Assembly: GCA_966249405.1 (NCBI GenBank)
Contig: CBINDO010000004.1
Coordinates: 1-64,000, forward strand
Origin: SZUA-265 sp966249405
Lineage (GTDB): Bacteria > Myxococcota_A > Polyangia > Polyangiales > Polyangiaceae
Direction: 5' to 3'
DNA length: 64,000 nucleotides
Below are positions 34,025 through 42,732 of this stretch, piece after piece (position 1 is the stretch's first letter; each line of letters begins with the position of its first letter). The notes under the pieces were generated by a model that had not been told where the DNA came from, made no database searches, and saw only the letters and a list, made by a program, of their open reading frames with translations. Both the position numbers and the translations under genes were made by a program.

Positions 34025-35425
34025 TCACACCTCGCAGGAGTTAGACACTTCGTCGGGGTCCACGTCGCAGATGTCTTCGTCTTCTCCGCCGTCGATGTCG
34101 TCGAGTCCGCCGGCGCCTTGAAGCACGTCCGAGCCGGCGCCGCCACTCAGCTGGTCGTCGCCGTCACCGGCATAGATGTAGTTGTCGGCAATGCCGCCAA
34201 TGATCACGTCGTCGCCAGCGCCGCCACGAAACATTTCGAGATTGATCAACGTGTCGCCCTCCAACTCCTCACCTCCGTTGGCGTCACAGGCGCACGCATC
34301 ACCACACCCGGCCAGCTCGTCCGACTCGCACAACTCGATGTACAAGTCGTTGGCGCGTATCGAGTAGCTAGCCTCGTCGAGCCCCAAACCTCCGTTGATC
34401 AGGTCTTTGCCGTTGGCCTGCGAATCCTCCTCGAAACGGTCGTTGCCGTCGTAGCCGTTGAGGATGTCGTCCCCATTGCCGCCGAAGATTTGATCGTCGA
34501 AAGCGCCGCCGTTGAGCTCGTCGTTGCCTTCTCCTCCCCACAGGCGCTGCGGAAGGTCGATCCCTTCGATTCGCAGACTACTCCCCGAGTCGAGGTCGAA
34601 CAACCCCACGTTCAATCGGCCAATTTCGCGCCAGGAGTCGTCGCCGGGACCCAAACTCGTGCGCAACGTCTCGAACGACTTGGCAAATAGATTGATGCGA
34701 GCAACGGAACTGAAGGCGGCTACGAAACGAGAGTTCGCGGCGCCAGCGTAGAACTCGTCGTCACCGGAAGAGCCGCGGACGTAGAGCGCGTCGTCACCCT
34801 GACCCGCATCCAAGTGAAAACCGCCCTCGGACACGAAGAGACTGTCTCCGAACCCTTCTTCGGCAAAGTCGACGATCACGAGGTTCATCTCGGTGCCGCC
34901 TTTGACCTTGATTTGAACGAGCCCTTCCACCGCCAAAGGTTCACCCGCGTCATCCAAGCAAGCGACGCCGTTGGTGTGCAAAGCGCCGTCCACCACGTGC
35001 AAACGCACCGCTGGAACGGTCGCGTTCAGCGTGATGATGATCGTGGCAGACTCGGGATCGTACCCGTCGCTGCATCCGGAGGGCGCTTTGTCACCGGGCA
35101 GTGCGATATCGATCCCCGGATAGTCGGGGTCGAACATCGGGACGTGGTCTTCTGGTACCGGCAAGGTGGGCTCTGGCGTGACCGGGTTTACCGGAACCGG
35201 AACGGTTGGGGGTTCCGTAGACCCAGACGGCTTGGGCGCCACAGCTCCGGGTTTCGTGCTCGGAGTGGTCGAGTTGCTAGGTTCGGCGGTGGTGGACGAG
35301 CCGCCTGTCTGCTCGGTATCTTCGCCCTCGTCCTCAATCGGGGTTGGCGGCGCGCTGCATGCGGCGCCGCAGAACAAGGCGAGGTGCGACAATAAGACGA
35401 CGGAGTGGAATGCTGGCGACCGCAT
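34025..35425 (-). CDS. RTX (hemolysin-type calcium-binding) repeat lipoprotein
   Basis: This protein has about 466 residues when started at the ATG at 35425, which gives a signal peptide ending in the lipobox GAAC. A Thr/Ser/Pro linker of about 70 residues follows. The C-terminal half has nonapeptide repeats of the GGxGxDxUx type (GGEGNDELNG, GGNGDDILNG, GGAGDDVIIG, AGDGDDQLSG, GGAGSDVLQG) that fold into a parallel beta-roll with calcium. No hydrolase or toxin domain is visible, so a structural or adhesive surface role is more likely. The frame stays open to 35725 but the added part lacks protein-like composition. Confidence 0.85.
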   Translation of the reverse strand: MRSPAFHSVVLLSHLALFCGAACSAPPTPIEDEGEDTEQTGGSSTTAEPSNSTTPSTKPGAVAPKPSGSTEPPTVPVPVNPVTPEPTLPVPEDHVPMFDPDYPGIDIALPGDKAPSGCSDGYDPESATIIITLNATVPAVRLHVVDGALHTNGVACLDDAGEPLAVEGLVQIKVKGGTEMNLVIVDFAEEGFGDSLFVSEGGFHLDAGQGDDALYVRGSSGDDEFYAGAANSRFVAAFSSVARINLFAKSFETLRTSLGPGDDSWREIGRLNVGLFDLDSGSSLRIEGIDLPQRLWGGEGNDELNGGAFDDQIFGGNGDDILNGYDGNDRFEEDSQANGKDLINGGLGLDEASYSIRANDLYIELCESDELAGCGDACACDANGGEELEGDTLINLEMFRGGAGDDVIIGGIADNYIYAGDGDDQLSGGAGSDVLQGAGGLDDIDGGEDEDICDVDPDEVSNSCEV

Positions 35426-35504
35426 GACGCTTGAATGAACGGACGCAGACCTCGAGCCTGAAGCATTCTCGGCGCTCCGTTTGGGTCGAACCCATTGCCC
35501 GGCA

Positions 35505-36404
35505 TCAGGCCCCGGTAGGTCGCCCGAGTGCTTTCCGATGCGAGACGTAAACCCGGTAACGGTAGCGCCAAAAAATACCGAATACGGCCCAACAAGCACA
35601 GAGCAAGAACAGCGCCACCCACCGGCACTCCTCGAGGGTCTCGCACAACGAGAAGCCGCCAACCGTGGCCAAACACACCGGCGACCGGGTGGGAGGATAT
35701 GCGGAACAAACGCCGAGTTCATCATCTCCGGCCAGCCACCGAAGTCCGTGAGTGGGTTCGAAATAGTGAGAGCTCATCCGCGACGCGACAGCCGAAGAGT
35801 GCCCGAGCCCGATGACGTGTCCCATTTCGTGAAGGAGCACGAGCTCGAGGTCGTACCGCGAAAGCGATCCACCGCTGAAGAAAGGCTGAGCGAAAGAGTT
35901 CAGCTCGACGTCCGCGTCGAGAACGTGACCGGTCGTCTTGTCTATGGTCAACGTCGTGAGCGCGACGTTGGTATTGAGATCGTGATGGGGCCAATCCTGG
36001 TCGCGGAACCTAACGGCACTCGCGCCCGCTGCACGTGACGAGGACCCAGCCTCATCAGCGGCAACGATATCGAACGCGAGGGCCGGTCGTGCGCCGACCC
36101 CACACTCCGCTTGCGTCCAAGTGTCGAGTGCGTTGGTAGCGGCCAGCGTGAGGTCGTCGACGCTGATGCGTCGGAGCGCAGAGCCGCCCTCGATCCGCAC
36201 CGGCACACAGCCCGTAGGCCAAATCAACGTTTGCCCCTCGCTCGAACACCCCTGCGCGTCGCGTTCACACTCTCCCCCTCCGACGTCGCAGGTCGTCGTT
36301 CGGCAGTACGCTGCAGCGTGGCCGCTCACCCCAAGCACACCGCACAACGCCCCCGCGCTCAGCCGAGCGATGTGAAAAGGTTTGCTCCAATTCGACGCGC
36401 TCAT
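35505..36404 (-). CDS. Matrixin-like secreted zinc metalloprotease
   Basis: This 299-residue protein has a signal peptide (cleavage near GHAAA) and several cysteines in the first 60 residues (CRTTTCDVGGGEC). The zinc-protease motif HEMGHVIGLGH (HExxHxxGxxH) is intact, followed by a Met-turn candidate ASRMSSHYF. A C-terminal hydrophobic segment (VALFLLCACWAVFGIFW) with a basic tail could anchor it in the membrane. The ATG is 2 nt after the stop of the upstream gene, so the pair is translationally coupled. Substrate unknown. Confidence 0.85.
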   Translation of the reverse strand: MSASNWSKPFHIARLSAGALCGVLGVSGHAAAYCRTTTCDVGGGECERDAQGCSSEGQTLIWPTGCVPVRIEGGSALRRISVDDLTLAATNALDTWTQAECGVGARPALAFDIVAADEAGSSSRAAGASAVRFRDQDWPHHDLNTNVALTTLTIDKTTGHVLDADVELNSFAQPFFSGGSLSRYDLELVLLHEMGHVIGLGHSSAVASRMSSHYFEPTHGLRWLAGDDELGVCSAYPPTRSPVCLATVGGFSLCETLEECRWVALFLLCACWAVFGIFWRYRYRVYVSHRKALGRPTGA

Positions 36405-36406
36405 GC

Positions 36407-36973
36407 TCAGGTATCCCGCACCGCGCGGACGACGCGCGCAGCGACCTCGAACGTGAGACCAGCCAAGTGCGCGACGGCAGATCCGCGCACCTCGAGAAAG
36501 TCGCGCTGGGCATCGCCGACGGTGACGCGCAACTCTCCACCTTCGACCGCTAGAGCGAAGGCGCCCTGTCGCATCCCAGTAATCCACGACGTTTCGAGAG
36601 CTCCCGCGCGAGTGAAGACGAGGTAGCGGGCGCGTGGTCGCAGCGCAGCCTCGTGAGGCACCCACTGTTGCACGTGTCCCACGGTTCCCCCCAAGGTCGC
36701 CACCCCGAGCTCTGAGCTGGGCTGTCCGACGAGGGCGTTCATCACCTCTAACCGCCAAAAGGTAACAATGCGCTGCGCCCCGTACACCTGGACCCATCGA
36801 CTCGTCGACGCGGTTGGCACCACGTCGGCGATGAGGTCCGAAGCGTCAACCAGTTGACGGACCGTGAGGGCGTGTACGGTCGGCGCTGCGGACACCACGC
36901 GAGGCCCAGTGCTACCGAGCGCAACTAGCCCAGAGATCACGTCACGCCGCTTCACATCCCCGATAAACGTCAA
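36407..36973 (-). CDS. Hypothetical exported protein coupled to the metalloprotease
   Basis: This 188-residue protein begins with a short basic N-terminus, KRRDVISGLVALG, which looks like a Tat-type or signal-anchor sequence. The rest is a small beta-rich domain (VYGAQRIVTFWRLEVMNALVG, RARYLVFTRAG) that resembles the hypothetical partners often encoded next to matrixins in Myxococcota; I cannot assign a family. Its stop is separated from the metalloprotease start by 2 nt, so the two proteins are likely made in a fixed ratio. A chaperone or inhibitor role is only a guess. Confidence 0.65.
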   Translation of the reverse strand: MTFIGDVKRRDVISGLVALGSTGPRVVSAAPTVHALTVRQLVDASDLIADVVPTASTSRWVQVYGAQRIVTFWRLEVMNALVGQPSSELGVATLGGTVGHVQQWVPHEAALRPRARYLVFTRAGALETSWITGMRQGAFALAVEGGELRVTVGDAQRDFLEVRGSAVAHLAGLTFEVAARVVRAVRDT

Positions 36974-37019
36974 GTCTCGGCTCCTTCAATAGGCACCAAA
37001 ACGTCCCGAAATTACTCAA

Positions 37020-38465
37020 TTGCCGCGATCGTTGTCCGTTCATGGCACAGTGGCACCCGATCACGCTTCCTCTCAAGGCCAGGTCCGACCACAAAGTACG
37101 TGGCGAGAGCTCCTAGAACGACTTCGCGTTCGGCATATTTCCGCCCCTAGGCGCATCCTCTACGTCGATCCGGACACTGAACACGCAGCCAAGCTCCGAC
37201 GCGCCGCCCGAGCCCACGGCGCGACGGTCGACGTGGCGCTCGACGCAATCGAAGCGTTCAGCCATTGCGTCGAGTTCGCCTACGACGTGATCGTGTTGTC
37301 CACTTCCGACGGGCTAGCGGAGAAGTTGCTCGATCCGGTGAGGACTCTGCAGACCAACGCGGCCGTGGTGTTGCTCAAAGACAGCACCCGGCTCCTCACG
37401 CTGGTGCCACCCGACGACGTCGGGGTCGCCGGCATCCTGACGAAACCCTGGGAAGAGCGGCAGCTCTTGGCCCTCCTCGACCGCTCCTTCGCTCTGGCCG
37501 ACACCTTGCTCGAGTGGAGTTCGACGGTGCGAACGTCCACGGCGCTGAGCGTTCGTGTTCTGTTCGTCGGCAGCGAAGCGGAAGAGGCGCTGGTCGCCAA
37601 GAACTTGCGACATACCCCGAGCGGCACCGCGATCTGCATCCACGGAGTACGGTCCCTGGCCGAGGCAACGGCAGCTCTCGAGTCGAACCCGATAGACGCC
37701 ATCGTGACTGCGCTGACTCTGCCCGACGCCCGCGGACTCGATACGGTTGCTCAGTTCAGCGAAGGACCCAAGGCCAAACCGTTGATTGTGCTAGCTGAAC
37801 GCAGAGATCCGCCGTTGGCCGTCCAGGTCCTACGTCACGGAGCGCACGACTACTTGACATACGGCTCGTTGGATCGCCTGGACGAAGCGCTCGCAAACGC
37901 GCTGGAGCGGCATCGAGCGACCGAGCGTGTGGCTCACCTCGCCCACCACGACTCGCTCACCGGGCTGCCCAACCGCGTGCTCTTCGAGCAACGGCTGCAA
38001 GCGTCCGTTTCCCGCGCGACGCGCAAGCGAGAGCAGCTTGCCGTTCTGTACATCGATCTCGACGACTTCAAACCGATCAACGACCGTCATGGGCACGACG
38101 CAGGTGATCGAGTGCTTCAAGCCGTCGCCAAGAGGCTACTGGCCACGGTGCGCGACTACGATACACCGGCGCGTTTGGGCGGCGACGAATTCGCCGTCGT
38201 TCTCAACTCGCTGGAGCACTCTCACGAGGCCAGCACCGTCGCGGGCCGGCTGCACGCCGCTTTGACTCAGCCGGTGGACATCGGCGAAACCACGGTACCC
38301 ATAGGCTGCAGTATCGGCATCGCCGTGTTTCCCGAAGCCGGTGCGACGCCGCAGAGTCTGCTCGCCGAGGCCGACCGCGCGATGTATCGCGTGAAGCGCA
38401 CCGGTCGTAACCGCGTTGCCACGCGCAAGCCGCGGCTCCGGCTCATCCGCGGCGCGCTCGAGTGA
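37020..38465 (+). CDS. Diguanylate cyclase with two degenerate receiver domains
   Basis: This 481-residue protein has receiver-like domains at about 45-155 and 177-290, and a GGDEF domain at about 300-465. The active site GGDEF is at 387-391, and the inhibitory I-site RDYD lies five residues before it, so c-di-GMP synthesis with feedback control is expected. The phosphorylatable Asp appears lost in both receivers: the first reads VIVLSTSDG and the second AIVTALTLPD, where families have DLxLLD. Input is therefore probably not phosphotransfer. The TTG start at 37020 is uncertain. It is divergent from the matrixin pair. Confidence 0.88.
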   Translation: MPRSLSVHGTVAPDHASSQGQVRPQSTWRELLERLRVRHISAPRRILYVDPDTEHAAKLRRAARAHGATVDVALDAIEAFSHCVEFAYDVIVLSTSDGLAEKLLDPVRTLQTNAAVVLLKDSTRLLTLVPPDDVGVAGILTKPWEERQLLALLDRSFALADTLLEWSSTVRTSTALSVRVLFVGSEAEEALVAKNLRHTPSGTAICIHGVRSLAEATAALESNPIDAIVTALTLPDARGLDTVAQFSEGPKAKPLIVLAERRDPPLAVQVLRHGAHDYLTYGSLDRLDEALANALERHRATERVAHLAHHDSLTGLPNRVLFEQRLQASVSRATRKREQLAVLYIDLDDFKPINDRHGHDAGDRVLQAVAKRLLATVRDYDTPARLGGDEFAVVLNSLEHSHEASTVAGRLHAALTQPVDIGETTVPIGCSIGIAVFPEAGATPQSLLAEADRAMYRVKRTGRNRVATRKPRLRLIRGALE

Positions 38466-38527
38466 GCGGCAAACCCGGCTGCTCAAAGCTCTTGCTCGAC
38501 CCGCCCGAGCCCAGCATAACGCGGCCG

Positions 38528-39400
38528 ATGGCTGATTCTACTCCAGCACACCAACGCGCGGTCCTCCTGGTTTCCTGCGCCGATCGACGTGGGCTCGTCG
38601 CTGGCCTCGCGCAGACGTTGCATGGGCACGGCGCCAACATCTTGAGCGCCGATCAACACCGCGACGCCAGCGTGGGCCAGTTCTTTCAGCGCATCGAGTT
38701 CGACACGAGCGAGCTGCTCACCGACAAGTCGACGCTGGAACAAGGCATTCGCGAGGTCGCCGAACGGTTTGGCATGCGGTACCAACTGACGTATCGCTCC
38801 CACGTACCGCGCATCGCCATATTCGTTTCGAAATACGACCACTGCCTGTACGACCTGCTGTGGCGACATCAAAGCGGCGAGTTGCCGTGCAGCATTCGGT
38901 TCGTCGTCAGCAATCACTTGGATCTTGCCCCAATCGCGGCTCAGTTCGGCATCGAGTTCAGATACTTTCCGGTCACTGCAGAGACGAAAGACGAGCAGGA
39001 GCGAGCGGAAGTCGCTTTGCTCAAAGACGAGGGCATCGACCTGATCGTGCTCGCACGCTACATGCAAATCTTGAGCAATACGTTCGTCAGCGAGTTTCCC
39101 CACCGAATCATCAACATTCACCACTCGTTTCTGCCGGCCTTCATCGGCGGCAAGCCATATCACCAGGCCCACGACCGCGGCGTGAAACTCATCGGGGCAA
39201 CGGCGCACTACGCGACCGTCGACTTGGACGAAGGTCCGATCATCGAACAAGACGTCGAGCGCACGTCGCACAAGGACGCCGTCGAAGATCTCGTCCGCAA
39301 AGGCCGCGACGTCGAACGCGCCGTGCTCGGTCGCGCCGTACGCTGGCACCTCGAGAATCGAGTTCTCGTGTGGGGCAACAAGACCGTCGTGTTCGAGTGA
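38528..39400 (+). CDS. purU: Formyltetrahydrofolate deformylase
   Basis: This 290-residue enzyme hydrolyses 10-formyl-THF to formate and THF, supplying formate for PurT-type purine synthesis and balancing one-carbon pools. An N-terminal ACT domain (LLVSCADRRGLVAGLAQTL) is followed by the formyltransferase-like domain with the catalytic Asn-His-Asp set in NIHHSFLPAFIG and HYATVDLDEGPII. The ATG at 38528 was chosen because homology begins there. It starts 63 bp after the diguanylate cyclase stop in the same direction. Confidence 0.95.
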   Translation: MADSTPAHQRAVLLVSCADRRGLVAGLAQTLHGHGANILSADQHRDASVGQFFQRIEFDTSELLTDKSTLEQGIREVAERFGMRYQLTYRSHVPRIAIFVSKYDHCLYDLLWRHQSGELPCSIRFVVSNHLDLAPIAAQFGIEFRYFPVTAETKDEQERAEVALLKDEGIDLIVLARYMQILSNTFVSEFPHRIINIHHSFLPAFIGGKPYHQAHDRGVKLIGATAHYATVDLDEGPIIEQDVERTSHKDAVEDLVRKGRDVERAVLGRAVRWHLENRVLVWGNKTVVFE

Positions 39401-39476
39401 CGACCCTCGCGCAGGCGGGCCCTGCCGCAACGTAGGCTCTGCCGGAACGTAAATGGACGGCGCTGGCTGTGCGGTA

Positions 39477-40109
39477 CTAGCTGAGCACGCGCCGCGCGGT
39501 GGGGATCATTCCCGCTCGCAACAAAGTCGAGGCGAGAACCTCCGAACCGGTACGCAACCAACGCTCGTACAGACGCACGAAGTCGCCCTGGGTGATCGCC
39601 GCAGACGTGACGAGCGAGTCGGAGACGTGACGCAGCAAGTCGACGAACCTGTGGAACTGTGCCGCCAGCTCGTCGAAAATGGTTTGTTCCCGGGCGTAGC
39701 AGCGGAGCGCCGAGGCGGCGCCACCGTAAGCCAGCTGACCCATCCCCGTGACGTAGTCATCGGTGAGACCTCGCCGTTCGAGGTGTTCGGCGAAAAAGCC
39801 GCTCGCGAACAGGACGTCGTCGCCGAGTGTGCGAAGCAGCTCGAACCGCTCTGCTCCCGAGTTGTGCATCGCCTTGGCTAGACGCACGCTGAACGGTTCG
39901 TCCAAACGTCCCACGGCCCCAGCCGAGCGGAGATGGTCGTTCAGCAACGTCGTCAGGTACACCTCCGACTGCTCCGATGCCCGAACCCCCCGTTTCTCCA
40001 TGGCCGCTAACAACGACTCACGGAAAAACTCGGATTCATTTCCCAGGACGAGTCCCGACTCTGACCCGTCCACCGCAGCGTCAACTCCAGACCCAAGATC
40101 TCGGCTCAT
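39477..40109 (-). CDS. Conserved hypothetical helical protein
   Basis: This 210-residue, mostly alpha-helical cytosolic protein has no signal peptide or membrane segment. The middle has the phrase FSVRLAKAMHNSGAERFELLRTLGDDVLFASGFF and the end has GDFVRLYERWLRTGSEVLASTLLRAGM. I recognise no family or catalytic residues. It is convergent with purU and is preceded by a 927-bp region without a clear gene. Confidence 0.65.
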   Translation of the reverse strand: MSRDLGSGVDAAVDGSESGLVLGNESEFFRESLLAAMEKRGVRASEQSEVYLTTLLNDHLRSAGAVGRLDEPFSVRLAKAMHNSGAERFELLRTLGDDVLFASGFFAEHLERRGLTDDYVTGMGQLAYGGAASALRCYAREQTIFDELAAQFHRFVDLLRHVSDSLVTSAAITQGDFVRLYERWLRTGSEVLASTLLRAGMIPTARRVLS

Positions 40110-41036
40110 GGAATACTAGTCTGACTGCCTCCGAACGCCGCGCAACCCGCGGACGCGAAACGGCGCATTTGTTACGCTTACGCGGTAGCCGCCCGAAAAA
40201 ATACCTGGAGATCTCGCGATTTCCTCGCTCATGCCCTAATCTAACCGCCCTTCGCAAACGTAACTCGAGGCTTGGTACACGCCTCACGGCAAGCAAGCCC
40301 ACGCGCCAGGGGCGCGTCGCGGTAGCGCACGCGGTGAACCACCGTGTCGGAATCGTTCGGTCTTCCCCCCCAAGCGGGCGCCGCGCCGCTCGTCGAGCCC
40401 CAGCTGCAGCCCCGTCCACCAAGACGCCACGTCCCGGCTCGGCAACGTCAGGTTTCCGAAGCATTTCCGGCTTGGCCCGGCTCCAGTCGCCGTTCGTCTG
40501 TTGTAGGCGGTGGACGCATCCACCAAGCAGCGCGCACTAGCTGCACAAACTTAACCTCCCCCACAAGTAAACGGATGAACGCAGTGAACGTGGCGCGCAT
40601 CGTCGCGCTCGCGAATGCGACGAAAAAGGGGAACGTGGCACCGACGCTGCAAGCGGCACCTCCATTCTGGGATGGAGCGCGCCAACTGCCAATCACCTTT
40701 CTCCGTGCGGCCCATCAGGTATCCTCGTGTCCGCCCGTTCGATCACGCTCAATTGAAAATCGTCGAAGCCGCCGGCGGCCCGCGGAGGCAAACCTCGCTT
40801 CTTTTGCGCCTGCAAAGAGAGCATTCTTCTCGGACTGCAAGCTGTTCCCTCGCCGTTTCATGGGGCCAAGGACAGCTACCCTGTGCTGTTGACCCCTCGT
40901 CATTCGGGGGGCTACAGCCGCGCGGAGTGACGAAATCCGCACTACCTCGCTTCTCGGCCGGCGGCCTTCGCGTCGATGCACGTATCGGAACATGCCCCGC
41001 GAAGCCCGTTACCGCCTGTCAACGTCTTGGGGAGCT
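40110..41036. other. Large non-coding stretch
   Basis: This 927-bp stretch lies between the divergent starts of the helical hypothetical gene and the SGNH hydrolase gene. The longest frames (for example 40344-40892 on the plus strand, or its sub-frame from an ATG near 40575) are Arg/Pro/Ala-rich with no domain, no ribosome-binding site and little protein-like pattern. I looked for riboswitch cores, a tRNA and strong terminators and found none convincing. It may hold two promoters and a decayed gene. Confidence 0.5.
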
Positions 41037-42602
41037 ATGAAACACATGCGACTATTCAAGTTAACATTCGAGGCTAGCCTACTCGCTGGTGTGCTGTTTG
41101 CACACGGGTGCGGCAACGGCGCGTCCACGACGAGCCCAACCGAAAGCTCCACCACGACGACGTCGACCTCGTCTTCGGTCGTGCCGCCGGTTACCCCGCC
41201 CACGGGAACACCTACCGCTCCAGATACGACGTCGAACCCGGTCCCTCCACCGGTGACCCCACCTGCAAATCCGCCGCCGGTCACCCCGACCACGCCAACC
41301 ACCGAAACGAGTGCGACGACGACGTCGTCGGCGACGTCTTCCAGCACCAGCACGGTCACCGTAACCGAGCCAACTTCGGATTCGAGCACTCCGACCACGA
41401 GCGACGTCGACGACAGCTCCGGCGCCGGGGACGCGCTCGAGTGGCTGCCGTCGTGGGGCACGACGATTCAACGGACGGAGGTGAAGAACCTCCCGAACAA
41501 CGGCGCCGACCCCAAGACGAGCTGGACGGACAAGACCGTCCGCCAGTTCGTGTGGCCCACGTTCTCTGGGAACGAAATCCGCATCCGTTTGAACAACGAA
41601 AAAGGCGAGAGCCCACTCGAGGTGAAGAAGCTCCACATCGCCAAAGCCAAAACCAGCGGCGACCCTGGCAACAGTAACGGTCAAATCGATGCGACGACCG
41701 ACACGGCGTTCACCTTCGGCGGCATGGCGGGCGTGACTGTGCCCGCAGGCATGGCCGTTTGGTCGGACGCGGTAGAGTTTCCGTTGGAAGAGATCAAGTT
41801 GACGGCGATCACCATGCAACTGGGCGCGTCGGTTCCCACCGGCGTGACGGGACATCCCGGCGCGCGGACGACCACCTACTTCGCCAACGGCGATGCGGTC
41901 GCGACGGAAGCCTTGACTGGGGCCACCACCATCGATCGCTGGTACTTCATCGAGACCCTCGAAGTGATGGCTCCCAACGATGCGTACACCATCGCAGCGT
42001 TTGGTGACTCGATCACCGACGGCTACGGCATCCTGAACAAGTTCGAGCGTTGGCCAGACTACCTGACGCTGCGCATCAAGCAAGATCCAGTGCTCGGGCC
42101 GAAGCGCTCGGTGGTCAACTTCGGCATGGGCGCCAACAACCTCACGACCGACAGCACGGACGAGAGCAACGCCAGCATCGTCACCCAGGATTCGGGCCTG
42201 AAGCGCTTCGATCGCGACGTGATCACGAGCGCGAAGATCAAATGGGTGATCGTCTTCGAGGGGGTCAACGACATGACGTACAGCAACGTCACGGGCAACA
42301 CGCTGAACGACGCCTACTCGAGCATGATCGTCAAAGCTCACGACAAGGGCATTTTTGCCTACGGCGCGACGATTCTCCCTTGTGACAGTGGTCTGTGTCC
42401 TGCCGAGCGAACGGTCGTCAACAATTGGATCAAGACCAGCGGCGAATACGACGCTGCGCTGGATTTCGCCGGCGTGGTCTCGACGAGTGAAAACGTCTGG
42501 AACAACACCTACAAGAACGACGCCCTGCACCCCAACTCGAACGGCTACAAAGCGCTGGCCGACTCCATCGATCTCTCGCTGTTCAGCCAAGTCATGCAGT
42601 GA
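41037..42602 (+). CDS. SGNH/GDSL-hydrolase lipoprotein
   Basis: This protein of about 521 residues has a signal peptide ending in the lipobox HGC and a Thr/Ser/Pro-rich linker of about 110 residues. A beta-sandwich domain follows, then an SGNH hydrolase domain. Block I FGDSITDG holds the catalytic Ser, the Asn of block III is in GVND, and block V DALHP holds Asp and His. Enzymes of this type remove acyl groups from polysaccharides or lipids; the secreted location suggests a cell-wall or extracellular substrate. The start could be the ATG at 41037 or 41046; the latter has a better-spaced GGGGAG. Confidence 0.87.
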   Translation: MKHMRLFKLTFEASLLAGVLFAHGCGNGASTTSPTESSTTTTSTSSSVVPPVTPPTGTPTAPDTTSNPVPPPVTPPANPPPVTPTTPTTETSATTTSSATSSSTSTVTVTEPTSDSSTPTTSDVDDSSGAGDALEWLPSWGTTIQRTEVKNLPNNGADPKTSWTDKTVRQFVWPTFSGNEIRIRLNNEKGESPLEVKKLHIAKAKTSGDPGNSNGQIDATTDTAFTFGGMAGVTVPAGMAVWSDAVEFPLEEIKLTAITMQLGASVPTGVTGHPGARTTTYFANGDAVATEALTGATTIDRWYFIETLEVMAPNDAYTIAAFGDSITDGYGILNKFERWPDYLTLRIKQDPVLGPKRSVVNFGMGANNLTTDSTDESNASIVTQDSGLKRFDRDVITSAKIKWVIVFEGVNDMTYSNVTGNTLNDAYSSMIVKAHDKGIFAYGATILPCDSGLCPAERTVVNNWIKTSGEYDAALDFAGVVSTSENVWNNTYKNDALHPNSNGYKALADSIDLSLFSQVMQ

Positions 42603-42634
42603 GTGTCAGCGAGCCCACGCTCGTCGCAGAAGCA

Positions 42635-42669
42635 AAAGGCCGCCGCACCGCGAGGTGCCAGCGGCCTTT
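42635..42669. terminator. Bidirectional terminator
   Basis: AAAGGCCGC (42635-42643) pairs with GCGGCCTTT (42661-42669), with a second helix GCACC-GCGA-GGTGC inside. It separates the converging SGNH-hydrolase and sugar-dehydrogenase genes. Confidence 0.85.
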
Positions 42670-42732
42670 CGTTCGGGCCCGTCGCCGCAGCCCACCACAC
42701 GCAGCGGCAGCCCGCGCGACGTGCGCGCGCCT

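Noticed and set aside
40740..40860. c-di-GMP riboswitch-like segment
   Set aside because: A few GCAAA-type bases occur but the conserved receptor helices and tetraloop do not.
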